Shown here one piece after another: positions 17,335 through 25,936 of a DNA stretch of 64,000 nucleotides; position 1 is the first letter of the stretch, and each line of letters opens with the position of its first letter. The position numbers and the translations under genes are program-made. The notes beneath the pieces are model-generated. The model searched no databases, had not been told where the DNA came from, and saw only the letters and a list, made by a program, of their open reading frames with translations. The DNA is from Streptomyces hundungensis (GTDB lineage: Bacteria > Actinomycetota > Actinomycetes > Streptomycetales > Streptomycetaceae): positions 1-64,000 of the forward strand of contig NZ_CP032698.1 of the NCBI RefSeq assembly GCF_003627815.1, in the 5' to 3' direction.

Positions 17335-17560
17335 GGACGCGGCGACCGGGCGCCTTGTCGAGCTGACGTACGGGCAGCCGGTGCGCTGCTGCTCTTCGGT
17401 GCCAAGCTGACCCGCATCGCCCGACTGCTTCTGCGGGACTTCACCCAAGATGGGGACCAGGCGTTCATCACCTTCGGCGGCAAGCTGGCCCCATTGCCGC
17501 CAGCCGTCGCCCGACTCGTGACCATCCAGTTTCGCCCAGCGCGCCCGCCGCTAACCCTCC
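17335..17560 (+). pseudogene. Fragment of a recombinase-like protein
   Basis: One frame reads LLLFGAKLTRIARLLLRDFTQDGD, then FITFGGKLAPLPPAVARLV. This resembles a short central piece of the integrase-like proteins found with Streptomyces mobile elements. There is no full domain, no catalytic HxxR or tyrosine and no start. I take it as debris left inside the transposon between the trio and the cargo. The roughly 140 bases after it hold nothing recognisable. Confidence 0.35.
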
Positions 17561-17705
17561 CTGAATTCGCCTCAACCCACGGGCGTCCCCTTGACGGCCG
17601 AACAGCTCTGGCCGGGAAACCGCAGCAGGGCCTCCCCGTTGCACGACCCGGACAGCTGCCCCAGGAAACAGGGCGGCTAGCGCGAAGGGGCGGGGCCGAT
17701 GTTGG

Positions 17706-18554
17706 TCAGCTGCTGCTGGGCCGTGCGTCATCCCGGCGTCCTGCCGCGTGGAGGGAGCCGAGGAGTGCGAGGGAGTCGGCGCCGGTGCTGCCCGTCTCGG
17801 CGGTGCCGACAAGGAGGTACTGGCCGTCGGTGGCCTGCACGTCGAACGCCTGGTAGGTGAGGGTGATGCAGCCGACGTCGGGGTGATTGAAGACCTTGGT
17901 CTTGCGGCCCAGGCCGCTGACGCTGTGGTCCCGCCACAGCGCGGCGAACTCCGGGCTTTCGGCGATCAGTTCGCGCACTATCGCGGCGAGCTCGGGGTCG
18001 TGGCGGTCGTGTCCGGCGGCCAGGCGCAGTGCTTCGACGGTGTCGCGGGCGACGCTGTGCCAGTCGGCGAAGAGTTCGCGTGCCGCTGGGTCCTGGAAGA
18101 GGGAGCGCACCATGCGGTGGGGGTCGGCCAAGGGTGACAGCAGGGCGTCGGCGAGGGCGTTGGAGGCGAGGACGTCCAGGCGGCGGTTGATGACGTAGGC
18201 CACGGCGGTGGGGAAGGCGTCCATGAGCTGGAGGAGGGCGGGGTGCACCTGGTCGTGCGGGTGGGTGGGCGCCGACTCGGGCAGCAGGCCGGCCAGGCGG
18301 TAGGCGTGCCAGCGGGCGTCGATGCCAAGGCGCAGGGCGCCCGCGATGGCGTCGATCACCTGCCCGGAGGGGTTGGTCTCGCGGCCCTGCTCCAGCCGGG
18401 CGTAGTAGTCGGCGCTGACCCCGGCCAGGACAGCGACCTCCTCGCGCCGCAGGCCCGCGACCCGGCGGGAGCCGGAGGTGGGCAGGCCCACGTCGGCGGG
18501 CGTCACCTGGGAGCGGCGTGCCCGCAGGAACGCGCCCAGCTCGTGGCCACTCAT
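17706..18554 (-). CDS. XRE-family regulator with MmyB-like ligand domain
   Basis: 282 aa. The N-terminal HTH (GLRREEVAVLAGVSADYYARLEQ split over residues about 36-60) is the classic xenobiotic-response type. It is followed by the MmyB-like PAS-fold domain (YVINRRLDVLASNALADALL; RLAAGHDRHDPELAAIV; FNHPDVGCITLTYQAFDV). In Streptomyces such proteins commonly repress adjacent short-chain dehydrogenase or aldehyde dehydrogenase genes. It is divergent from the ALDH gene at 18867 across a 312-base spacer. Start chosen at ATG 18554, with an alternative ATG at 18563. Confidence 0.85.
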   Translation of the reverse strand: MSGHELGAFLRARRSQVTPADVGLPTSGSRRVAGLRREEVAVLAGVSADYYARLEQGRETNPSGQVIDAIAGALRLGIDARWHAYRLAGLLPESAPTHPHDQVHPALLQLMDAFPTAVAYVINRRLDVLASNALADALLSPLADPHRMVRSLFQDPAARELFADWHSVARDTVEALRLAAGHDRHDPELAAIVRELIAESPEFAALWRDHSVSGLGRKTKVFNHPDVGCITLTYQAFDVQATDGQYLLVGTAETGSTGADSLALLGSLHAAGRRDDARPSSS

Positions 18555-18704
18555 GCCTCGCATGGTACGCCGCTGCCCCAGCTTCGAGCGGTGGTGCACA
18601 CCGGGCCCGGCAGCCGGTGCGTCCCCGGCCCCGTGCCGGTGCCCCGTCGCCCAAGCCACCGGTTCCCCGGGTGCGGCTCGCACGGCCGCGGTGTGGTTCG
18701 AGCA

Positions 18705-18746
18705 CCTGTTCCTGGGTGCGGCACTCCTAGGCAGGCCCGGCCTTCC
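18705..18746 (-). promoter_or_regulatory. Conserved 42-bp element before the XRE and ALDH genes
   Basis: The complement of this stretch matches 22146-22186 at about four bases in five, including the uninterrupted CCGCACCCAGGAACAG. Both copies lie upstream of cargo genes (XRE/ALDH here, the SDR there). The simplest reading is a shared operator or promoter box for one of the XRE regulators. The rest of the 312-base spacer shows no gene. Confidence 0.5.
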
Positions 18747-18866
18747 TCGCGGGCGGCGAGGCGCCGATAGTCGATGGTGTGCCGGTCCGCGACCGCAGGA
18801 CACCGGGCCGGACGTCCGCCCTGAAGGCGGGCACACGCCACCGATCGTCGTGCCAGGAGAACCACC

Positions 18867-20309
18867 ATGGACACCAGTGTTTTCACCGACTTCACCATGA
18901 CCATCGCCGGCCGGGCGGTGGCGGGAGACACGTCCTACGAGGTCCTCGATCCGGCCGACGAGACGGTCGCGGCCAGGGCGCCGGTCTGCTCGCCCGAGCA
19001 GCTCGACCAAGCGGTAGCCGCGGCCAGGGCGGCCCTGCCCGGCTGGTCGGCGACGCCGTTGGAGGAGCGGCGCAAGCTCGTCCTGGCGGTCGCCGACGCC
19101 GTCGAGGCACAGCTCGAACCGCTCAAGCGGCTCCTCACCCGGGAGCAGGGAAAGCCGTTGGACGACGCCGCCGCGGAGATCCTCGGGTTCGGGTACTGGC
19201 TGCGGGGGACGGCGTCGCTGTCACTGCCGGAGACGGTGAACGAGGACAGCGCGGAGCGGCTCTCGGTGACCCGCCGGGTACCGCTGGGCGTGGTGGGCGC
19301 GATCGTGCCGTGGAACTACCCGCTGGGCAACGCGGGGTTCAAGCTCGCCCCGGCGCTGCTGGCGGGCAACACAGTGGTGTGGAAGCCGTCCCCGTTCACC
19401 CCGCTGGTCACGCTGAAGGTCGGCGAGCTGCTGCGCGAGGTGCTGCCGCCCGGTGTGCTGAACGTCGTCTCGGGCGGCGCCGAGCTCGGGCCGTGGATGA
19501 CCGCGCACCCCGGCATCGACATGATCAGCTACACCGGCTCCACCCGGACCGGCCGCCAGGTGATGGCCGGCGCGGCGCCGACGCTGACCCGGGTGACCCT
19601 GGAGCTGGGCGGCAACGATGCCGCGATCGTCCTGCCGGACGTCGACGTGCCCGCCGTCGCGGAGAAGCTGTTCTGGGGTGCCTTCGCCAACAGCGGCCAG
19701 GTGTGCCTGTCGATCAAGCGGCTGTACGTCCACCGCGAGGTCCACCAGCCGCTGCTGCGGGCGCTGGCCGCCTACGCCGCCACCGTGCGGGTCGGGCGCG
19801 GCACCGAGGCGGGGGTTCGGCTGGGCCCGGTGCAGAACCGCCCGCAGTACGAGCGGGTCCTCGACCTCCTCCAGGACTCCCACACCCGCGGCCACCGCTT
19901 CGCCGCCGGCGGCCGGCCCGGCGAAGGGCCGGGGTACTTCGTGGGGCCGACGCTCGTCGACGATCCCCCGGAGTCCTCGCGGATCGTCCAGGAGGAGCAG
20001 TTCGGGCCGGTCCTGCCGGTGCTCTCCTTCGACGACATCGAGGACGCCGTCACCCGGGCGAACGCGAGCGAGTACGGCCTGGGCGCCTCCGTCTGGTCGT
20101 CGGACCCGGAGGCAGCCCTGGCGGTCGGCCGGCGCCTGCGAGCCGGCACGGTGTGGATCAACGAGGTCCAGCACCTCACCCCGCTGGTCACCTTCGCGGG
20201 CCACAAGCAGTCCGGGCTCGGCTCGGAGAGCGGAACCGAGGGCCTGCTGGAGTACACCGCGCCCCAGACCGTGACCCTCCGCCGCACCGCCCCTGCCGCC
20301 GCGGCCTGA
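18867..20309 (+). CDS. NAD(P)-dependent aldehyde dehydrogenase
   Basis: 480 aa, normal for the family. Catalytic features are all present: PWNYP with Asn about 150, the general base in ELGGNDA (Glu about 246), the nucleophile in SGQVCLS (Cys about 280) and EQFGPVLPV near 380. It should oxidise an aldehyde to the acid with NAD(P)+; the substrate is unknown. The ATG at 18867 follows CCAGGAG. It opens a three-gene plus-strand run with two NTF2-like proteins and faces the XRE regulator, which probably controls it. Confidence 0.92.
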   Translation: MDTSVFTDFTMTIAGRAVAGDTSYEVLDPADETVAARAPVCSPEQLDQAVAAARAALPGWSATPLEERRKLVLAVADAVEAQLEPLKRLLTREQGKPLDDAAAEILGFGYWLRGTASLSLPETVNEDSAERLSVTRRVPLGVVGAIVPWNYPLGNAGFKLAPALLAGNTVVWKPSPFTPLVTLKVGELLREVLPPGVLNVVSGGAELGPWMTAHPGIDMISYTGSTRTGRQVMAGAAPTLTRVTLELGGNDAAIVLPDVDVPAVAEKLFWGAFANSGQVCLSIKRLYVHREVHQPLLRALAAYAATVRVGRGTEAGVRLGPVQNRPQYERVLDLLQDSHTRGHRFAAGGRPGEGPGYFVGPTLVDDPPESSRIVQEEQFGPVLPVLSFDDIEDAVTRANASEYGLGASVWSSDPEAALAVGRRLRAGTVWINEVQHLTPLVTFAGHKQSGLGSESGTEGLLEYTAPQTVTLRRTAPAAAA

Positions 20310-20344
20310 GCCCGGCCGTGAACCACCGACGAAGGAGGCTGCCG

Positions 20345-20701
20345 ATGCCGACCGAACAGCAGGTCGACGACTGGGTCAAGGCGTATGTGCGGGCCTGGCG
20401 CAGCAACGCGCCCGAGGACATCGCGGCCCTGTTCTCCGCCGGGGCGGAGTACCACGAGTGGCCGTACGAGACCGACTGGATCGGCCGCGAGGAGATCGTC
20501 AAGGGCTGGCGGTCCCGGGAGGCGTGGCAGCAGGGCGGCTGGGGCTTCGAGTGGTCCGTCCTCGTGATCAACGGCGACACGGCCGCGATCAAGGGCACCG
20601 GCGTCTACAAGGAGCTGGGCACCTTCGCCAACCTCTGGACGGTGACCTTCGACGACCAGGGCAGCTGCGCGATGTTCCGGATGTGGAACAACCAGGTCTG
20701 A
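20345..20701 (+). CDS. NTF2-like / SnoaL-type protein, 118 aa
   Basis: The short alpha+beta cone-fold pattern is clear: VKAYVRAWRSNAPEDIAALF, then YHEWPYETDWIGREEIVKGW, and a beta-rich end (LWTVTFDDQGSCAMFRMWNNQ). NTF2-like proteins act as small-molecule isomerases, dehydratases or binding proteins. The ATG at 20345 has an excellent GAAGGAGG site 36 bases after the ALDH stop, so it is in the same operon. Confidence 0.8.
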   Translation: MPTEQQVDDWVKAYVRAWRSNAPEDIAALFSAGAEYHEWPYETDWIGREEIVKGWRSREAWQQGGWGFEWSVLVINGDTAAIKGTGVYKELGTFANLWTVTFDDQGSCAMFRMWNNQV

Positions 20702-20777
20702 CGCGGCGCGGACGACAAGCGGCACGACCGCCGGCCGGTGGCCGCGCCGGGATTCGGAAGGCACGAGGAGCGAGACG

Positions 20778-21233
20778 ATGGTCGACTACGCGCAGTTCAA
20801 AGCCCTGGGCCCCTTCATGGAACTGGTCGAGGAGTCACTGGCCGGGCTGACCGACGGTGACCACTACTTCGACCTGTTCGCGGACGACGTCGTCATGGAG
20901 TTCCTCTACGCGCCCCCGGGCACACCGCCCGCGCTGCACGGACGCCAGGCGATCATCGACTCGTTCCGCGGGTACGGACGCATCATCACCCTGGAGCGCA
21001 TGAGCGACTCCAAGGTCTACCCGACCACCACCCCGGGCGTGGTGATCCTGGAGTACGCCGGCCACGGCAGCGGGGTCGCGACCGGCAGGCCCTACCACCA
21101 GCGCTACGTCTCGATCGTGACGATCCGGGAGCGGCGGATCGTCCACTGGCGGGACTACTCCAACCCGCTGGTCGTCATCGACACGATCGGCGACGCGCAG
21201 GAGATGACGAAGGCCATGTTCTCCGACGCCTGA
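20778..21233 (+). CDS. SnoaL-like NTF2-fold protein, 151 aa
   Basis: It reads FMELVEESLAGLTDGDHYFDLF, DDVVMEFLYAPPGTPPALHGR and YVSIVTIRERRIVHWRDYSNP, the standard SnoaL/NTF2 layout. Likely a small-molecule-binding or isomerase partner of the neighbouring oxidoreductases. The ATG at 20778 follows GAGGAGCGAG, in the same direction and 76 bases behind the previous gene. A convergent SDR gene lies downstream beyond a hairpin. Confidence 0.8.
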   Translation: MVDYAQFKALGPFMELVEESLAGLTDGDHYFDLFADDVVMEFLYAPPGTPPALHGRQAIIDSFRGYGRIITLERMSDSKVYPTTTPGVVILEYAGHGSGVATGRPYHQRYVSIVTIRERRIVHWRDYSNPLVVIDTIGDAQEMTKAMFSDA

Positions 21234-21246
21234 CAGCCCCGGCGGA

Positions 21247-21272
21247 GCCCCGGCTGCCGTAGCGGCCGGGGC
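21247..21272. terminator. Hairpin between convergent genes
   Basis: GCCCCGGC (21247-21254) pairs with GCCGGGGC (21265-21272) around a 10-base loop, in the 50-base gap between the SnoaL-like gene and the convergent SDR gene. It would serve both directions. There is no T-tract. Confidence 0.5.
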
Positions 21273-21283
21273 CCGCCCCCGTT

Positions 21284-22078
21284 TCACTCCGGCGGAGCGA
21301 AGCGGCCGTCGACGGCCGTCCACCCGCCGTCGACGGTGAGCACGCCGGCGGTCACGTAGCTCGCGGCGTCCGAGGCCAGGAACACCACCGCACCCGCCAT
21401 CTCCTCGGGCTGCGCCCATCGGCCCAGCACCGTCTTGGCCGCGTAGGCGTCGTAGCGCACGGGGTCGGACTGCGCCCAGGTCGTCATCGGCGACTCGACC
21501 ACACCGGGGGCGAGCGTGTTCACGCGCACGCCGAGCGGGCCGAGTTCGGCGGCCGCCGTGTTCAGCAGGGCCACCAGGCCGGCCTTCGTCGCGGAGTAGA
21601 TGCCCTGGGCCGGTTCCACGGTGACGGCACGGATCGAGGAGACCCCGATGATCGAGCCACGGCCGCGCTCGGCCATCGGGCGGCCGAAGGCACGCACGAG
21701 GTCGAACGGAGCGCGCAGGTTGAGGTCGACGATGTGGTCGAACTCCTCGTCGGCGTAGTCGACCAGCCGCCTGCGGATGTTCGTCGCCGGGGTGAAGACG
21801 AGTACGTCGACGTCGCCCAGTTCGGCGGGCGCGGCCCGCACGGCGGCGCGGTCCAGGATGTCCAGCAGGTACGGTTCGCCGCCGGTGGCGGCAGCGGTGG
21901 CGGTGGCGGCGGCCAGGTCGCGGTCGGCGCAGACCACGCCCGCGCCGTGGGCGGCGAGGGCGCGTGCGCTCGCGGCGCCGATGCCGCTGCCCGCGCCGAT
22001 CACCACCGCCCGCCGGCCGTCCAGGCGGAAGAGGTCTCCGGGCGCGGTCGCGGGCTGGTGTGTGGCGTTCCCTGTCAT
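21284..22078 (-). CDS. Short-chain dehydrogenase/reductase (SDR)
   Basis: 264 aa. The nucleotide-binding motif is GAGSGIG (about 28-34), a variant of TGxxxGxG. The active site has Ser in GVSSIRA, and YSATK supplies the Tyr and Lys. The C-terminus has the usual VTAGVLTVDGGW. It is an NAD(P)H-linked oxidoreductase of unknown substrate. Start at ATG 22078 because AAGGGG precedes it; the ATG at 22096 lacks a site. The upstream region carries a copy of the 42-bp element and, further out, the AAACG palindromes shared with the divergent monooxygenase gene. Confidence 0.9.
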   Translation of the reverse strand: MTGNATHQPATAPGDLFRLDGRRAVVIGAGSGIGAASARALAAHGAGVVCADRDLAAATATAAATGGEPYLLDILDRAAVRAAPAELGDVDVLVFTPATNIRRRLVDYADEEFDHIVDLNLRAPFDLVRAFGRPMAERGRGSIIGVSSIRAVTVEPAQGIYSATKAGLVALLNTAAAELGPLGVRVNTLAPGVVESPMTTWAQSDPVRYDAYAAKTVLGRWAQPEEMAGAVVFLASDAASYVTAGVLTVDGGWTAVDGRFAPPE

Positions 22079-22145
22079 GGCTGTTCCCCTTGTCAAAGGC
22101 GTCGAGCACGGTCGACTCGATCATGCGCACCCGCCAGGGGACCGG

Positions 22146-22186
22146 GGAAGGCCGTGTCTTCCTCGGTACACCGCACCCAGGAACAG
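22146..22186 (+). promoter_or_regulatory. Second copy of the conserved 42-bp element
   Basis: It is the inverted counterpart of 18705-18746, about 80% identical and sharing CCGCACCCAGGAACAG exactly. It lies 70-110 bases upstream of the SDR start. A common regulator, most likely an XRE protein of this element, is inferred. Confidence 0.5.
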
Positions 22187-22240
22187 CCCGTGAAGGTCAT
22201 CGGCTGGGCGGCGCCGGCCGGGTGAACCGCCTCCAAAAGG

Positions 22241-22304
22241 AAACGATCGTTTGCGCTATGGGTTGGGGGTTGCTACCGTCGAAGTGAAACGGAAACGTTC
22301 GTTT
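22241..22304. promoter_or_regulatory. Pair of AAACG-N2-CGTTT operators
   Basis: AAACGATCGTTT (22241-22252) is a perfect 12-bp palindrome. AAACGTTCGTTT (22293-22304) has the same arms with a TT centre. The centres are 52 bases apart, just upstream of the monooxygenase gene. The same AAACG/CGTTT arms occur directly before the TetR gene at 26576-26600. This fits an autoregulating TetR repressor that also controls the 22371-25661 operon. Confidence 0.65.
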
Positions 22305-22370
22305 TCGCTAGTTGCGTGCTGCTGCCGGGAGCTCCCCGGCTACTGCCGCCCTGTAGGCGAGGAGCGTGTC

Positions 22371-23855
22371 ATGACCGCCCTACCGCATGTCGAACCCCTT
22401 CCCTCGCAGAGTTCCGTACTGATCGTCGGGGCAGGCCCCACCGGCCTGGCCCTGGCGGTGAGCCTGCGCCAGCTGGGCGTGGACCATGTCCTGATCGACC
22501 GGGGTACCGGGATCGGGCCCGGCAGCAGGGCGGCGGCCGTGCAGCCCCGCACCCTGGAGTACCTGGACCGGATCGGGGTCGGCGCCCCGCTCGTCCGGGC
22601 CGGGACGAAGGCGCGGGGGTTTCGCCTCCACGACCGCGACCGGACGCTCCTGCGGGCCGGCTACGAGCAACTCGACACCCCCCACCCGTACATCCTCCTC
22701 GCCTCCCAGCAGACCACCGAGGAGCAACTGCTCACGCGGCTGGAGGAGCTGGGCGGCACCGTGCACCGCCGACACCGTCTCCTCGGCATCACCCCCGACC
22801 ATCCCGGCGTGAGTGCGACGGTCGCCGGCCCCGATGGGGTGGTGCGCGCCGTCTCCGCCCGCTACCTCGTCGGCTGCGACGGCCTGCACAGCGCGGTGCG
22901 CACGGCGGCGGGCATCGCCTTCCCCGGCGCCGCGCGGGAGCAGCTGTTCGCGCTCGCCGACGTCCGTCTCAAGGCCGGCACCAGGGCCGCGGCCTGCGAG
23001 GACCCCACGTTCTTCCTGTCCGAGGCGGGCATGCTGCTGCTCTCGCCGCTCGCAGACGGCCTGCACCGGCTGGTCGCCCCCGCCGCTCCCGGATCGGCCG
23101 CCCCCAGCGCGGCGGACGTCGAGCGACTGCTGTCCGAGCGCGGTCCCGCACAAGGGGCGGCGCGGGTCACCGAGGTGGCCGCGGCCTCGACGTACCGGGT
23201 GCAGGAACGGGTCGCCGAGTCGTTCCGCGCCGGGCCGGTCCTGCTGGCGGGCGACGCCGCCCACACCCACAGCCCGGCCGGCGGGCAGGGCATGAACACC
23301 GGCATCCAGGACTCCGGGAACCTGGCCTGGAAGCTGCACGCCGTCCTGAGCGGGACGGCGCCGGACGCCCTGCTCGACAGCTACCACCACGAGCGGCATC
23401 CCGTCGCCCGCGAACTCGTCTCCTTCACCGCCCGGTTCGCCGAGGCCGCCACCCTGACCGACCCGCCGGCCTGCACGCGGCGCAACGCCCTGCTGGCCGC
23501 AGCCGCGGACACCCCGGGGATCACCGACTGGATCGCCGCCAAACTCGCCCAGCTCGACATCGGCTACACCGACCGGCCCGACCTCGGCGCCCCGCGCCCC
23601 GGCACGCGGGTCTGCCCGACCCTCGTCCCGCCGGACGGCCTGCACTGGACCCTGGCCCTGCCCGCCACCGCGACCACCGACCCTCCGCGCCTGCCCCCGG
23701 AGCACCGCCCCCTGACGGTGCGGCACATCCCCGCGCTGGACACCACCCTGCTGGTCCGCCCGGACGGCTACCTCGCCGCGCACGGCGTACCGGCCGCACC
23801 CGGCGAGGTCCTGGCCCGTCTGGCCGGCCACCTGCCTCTTGAGCCCGCAGCCTGA
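22371..23855 (+). CDS. FAD-dependent aromatic hydroxylase (monooxygenase)
   Basis: 494 aa. The three flavoprotein hydroxylase signatures are present: VGAGPTGLALA near residue 20, VGCDGLHSAVR near 170 and LLAGDAAHTHSPAGGQGMN with Asp about 295. A C-terminal thioredoxin-like part ends the protein, as in phenol-hydroxylase-type and rifampicin-monooxygenase-type enzymes. It should insert one oxygen into an aromatic or polyketide-like substrate using NAD(P)H. The ATG at 22371 follows GGCGAGGAGCG. First gene of an operon with an amidohydrolase and a VOC protein, behind two TetR-type palindromes. Confidence 0.9.
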   Translation: MTALPHVEPLPSQSSVLIVGAGPTGLALAVSLRQLGVDHVLIDRGTGIGPGSRAAAVQPRTLEYLDRIGVGAPLVRAGTKARGFRLHDRDRTLLRAGYEQLDTPHPYILLASQQTTEEQLLTRLEELGGTVHRRHRLLGITPDHPGVSATVAGPDGVVRAVSARYLVGCDGLHSAVRTAAGIAFPGAAREQLFALADVRLKAGTRAAACEDPTFFLSEAGMLLLSPLADGLHRLVAPAAPGSAAPSAADVERLLSERGPAQGAARVTEVAAASTYRVQERVAESFRAGPVLLAGDAAHTHSPAGGQGMNTGIQDSGNLAWKLHAVLSGTAPDALLDSYHHERHPVARELVSFTARFAEAATLTDPPACTRRNALLAAAADTPGITDWIAAKLAQLDIGYTDRPDLGAPRPGTRVCPTLVPPDGLHWTLALPATATTDPPRLPPEHRPLTVRHIPALDTTLLVRPDGYLAAHGVPAAPGEVLARLAGHLPLEPAA

Positions 23856-23883
23856 AGACCGCCCGTTCGAAGGAGTCACGGAC

Positions 23884-25161
23884 ATGTCCGCTCCCGCCTC
23901 CCGCCCCACCCTCGTCCGCCAGGCCGCCGTCTTCGACGGCACCCGCCTCCACCCCGCCCGTGACGTGCTGATCGAGGGCCCGCTGATCACCGCCGTCGGC
24001 GACGCCCTGCCGCTGCCCGAGGGCGCACACGTCGTCGACGGAACCGGCCGCACCCTCCTCCCCGGCCTGATCGACGCGCACACCCACGCCACCGACGCCG
24101 GGCAGCTGCGCCAGTCCCTGCTGTTCGGGGTCACCACCGAACTCGACATGGGCGGCGCACCCGCCACCGCCCGCCGCCTGCGGGCCGCCGCCGGCGGCCG
24201 GGACGACCTCGCCGACCTGCGCGTCGCCACCACCGGCGCCACCGCCCCCGGCGGACACCCCCACCAACTGGTCGAGACCGGCCTGCTCGAACCCTTCCCC
24301 ACCGTCGCCCGATGGCAGGACACCGACGCCTTCGTCGCGGCCCGGGTCGCCGAAGGCGCCGACCACCTCAAGATCTTCATCGAGGACGGCACCGCCATCG
24401 GCCACCCGATGCCGCTGATGTCCGCGCAGACCGTCACCGCCCTGGTGCGCGCCGCCCACGAACGCGGCCTGCGCACCGTCGCCCACACCCTCACCCGCAC
24501 CGCCGCCCGCCAGGCCATCGACTGCGGCATCGACGGCCTCGCCCACGCCCCCGCCGACGGCCACAGCAGCGACGACCTGATCGAAGCCGCCGCCGCACAC
24601 GGCGTCTTCGTCGTCCCCACCCTGACCGCCCTCACCGGCATGACCCCCACCCCGGCCGAGTACGCACTCGCCGACGACCCCCGGCTGCGCCCCTACGCCG
24701 ACCCGCGATGGCTCGACGAACTCGACCGCATCCGCACCACCGACCCGGCGCAGCGGGTCGGCCCGATCAGCATGGACCCGGCCCACGCCGCCGACGCCGC
24801 TCTGCGCATGTTCCGCCTCGGCGTCCCCCTGCTGGCCGGCACCGACGGCACCGGCGGGATGGGCCACCCCACCACCCACGGCATCAGCTACCACGGCGAA
24901 CTCGCCCTGCTGGTGGCCGCCGGGCTCACCCCCGCCCAGGTGCTGACCGCCGCCACCGCCGCGCCGGCCGACGCCTTCGCCCTCGCCGACCGGGGCCGCA
25001 TCGCCCCGGGCCTGCGCGCCGACCTGCTCCTCGTCGAGGGCGACCCCACCCACGACATCACCGCCCTGCGCGCCGTCACCCACCTGTGGCGCCGCGGCGT
25101 CCCCGTCGACCGCCCCGCCCTCGCCACCACCGGTGCCGGTGCCGCAGAGATCCGGAGCTGA
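23884..25161 (+). CDS. Imidazolonepropionase-like amidohydrolase
   Basis: 425 aa metal-dependent hydrolase. The HxH pair is in IDAHTHATDAG (His 66 and 68), the bridging lysine in DHLKIFIEDG, further metal ligands in TVAHTLTR and GLAHAPAD, and the catalytic Asp in LAGTDGTGGMG. N- and C-terminal strands form the small composite beta-sandwich. It probably cleaves a C-N bond in a ring or amide of the compound handled by this operon. The ATG at 23884 has GAAGGAG upstream, 28 bases after the monooxygenase stop. Confidence 0.88.
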   Translation: MSAPASRPTLVRQAAVFDGTRLHPARDVLIEGPLITAVGDALPLPEGAHVVDGTGRTLLPGLIDAHTHATDAGQLRQSLLFGVTTELDMGGAPATARRLRAAAGGRDDLADLRVATTGATAPGGHPHQLVETGLLEPFPTVARWQDTDAFVAARVAEGADHLKIFIEDGTAIGHPMPLMSAQTVTALVRAAHERGLRTVAHTLTRTAARQAIDCGIDGLAHAPADGHSSDDLIEAAAAHGVFVVPTLTALTGMTPTPAEYALADDPRLRPYADPRWLDELDRIRTTDPAQRVGPISMDPAHAADAALRMFRLGVPLLAGTDGTGGMGHPTTHGISYHGELALLVAAGLTPAQVLTAATAAPADAFALADRGRIAPGLRADLLLVEGDPTHDITALRAVTHLWRRGVPVDRPALATTGAGAAEIRS

Positions 25162-25163
25162 CC

Positions 25164-25661
25164 ATGAACCCCACCGCCACCACCCCGCCCTACGCGGGCA
25201 TCCACCACCTCAAGCTGCCGGTCACCGACCTGGACCGCAGCACCCGCTGGTACACCGCAGTCCTCGGCGCCCGCCGCATCGAGGCACTCGACCACCACCA
25301 CCCCGACGGCACCCTGTTCGCCGTCATCCTCGACACCCCCGGCCTGGGCACCCACCTCGAACTGCGCCTCGACCCGGCGACCTGCGCCGCCCTGAACGGC
25401 TACGACTTCCTCACCCTGGCCGTCGACGACCGCACCGCCCTCGACCGCTGGACCGCCCACCTCGACGCCCTCGGCGTCCCGCACTCACCGCCGGTCGTCG
25501 CCCTGGCCGGCTGGCTCCTCGTCGTCCCCGACCCCGACGGGCTGCGACTGCGCCTCTACACCAACGCGCCGCACGGCCTGGGCCCCGAGCACGTCGAGTA
25601 CGACTCGCCCTGGCTCGCGCCCGCCGCGCCGGGCCCGGTGCCGGTGAGCGCCGTTCCCTGA
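25164..25661 (+). CDS. VOC / glyoxalase-like protein
   Basis: 165 aa with two VOC modules: IHHLKLPVTDLDRSTRWYTAVLGA at the start and FLTLAVDDRTALDRWTAHLDALG, ending with VPDPDGLRLRLYTN. Possible metal ligands are the first-module His and the two acidic residues near each module end. Members are dioxygenases, glyoxalases or antibiotic-binding resistance proteins. It starts two bases after the amidohydrolase stop and is therefore coupled to it. The operon ends at the hairpin at 25675. Confidence 0.85.
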   Translation: MNPTATTPPYAGIHHLKLPVTDLDRSTRWYTAVLGARRIEALDHHHPDGTLFAVILDTPGLGTHLELRLDPATCAALNGYDFLTLAVDDRTALDRWTAHLDALGVPHSPPVVALAGWLLVVPDPDGLRLRLYTNAPHGLGPEHVEYDSPWLAPAAPGPVPVSAVP

Positions 25662-25674
25662 CCCTGCGGGACCG

Positions 25675-25719
25675 ACCGCCTGCGGCAGTACGCGCCGCGC
25701 TCGCTGTGCCGCAGGCGGT
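25675..25719. terminator. Operon terminator hairpin
   Basis: ACCGCCTGCGGCA (25675-25687) and TGCCGCAGGCGGT (25707-25719) form a perfect 13-bp stem with a 19-base loop, 14 bases after the VOC stop. The following 200 bases before the convergent TetR gene show no convincing gene. Confidence 0.75.
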
Positions 25720-25936
25720 GAAAGGACCCTCGGGCGAGGGCTTCGGCGCGTCTCCTGGTGCACATCAACGCCCATACGGCATCAGCGAGCTCGCCCGGAT
25801 CGGCGGAGGGGTGGGGCTGCCGTCGGTCGAGGAGGGCGCCGCCAGGTGCTACCCGCGTGAGATGCCAGGGTCTCATCCTGGCCAGGCGGCCGGAACCTCC
25901 CATCCCCGCCCGACAGCCGGCGGATCCGCAGGACTG

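Noticed and set aside
18779..20701. 640-codon plus-strand frame overlapping the ALDH gene
   Set aside because: Arginine/glycine-rich shadow; only its last 118 codons (from 20345) are the real NTF2-like gene.
22380..24650. 756-codon open frame on the minus strand
   Set aside because: It is antisense to the FAD monooxygenase and amidohydrolase genes and has no recognisable domain or ribosome site.
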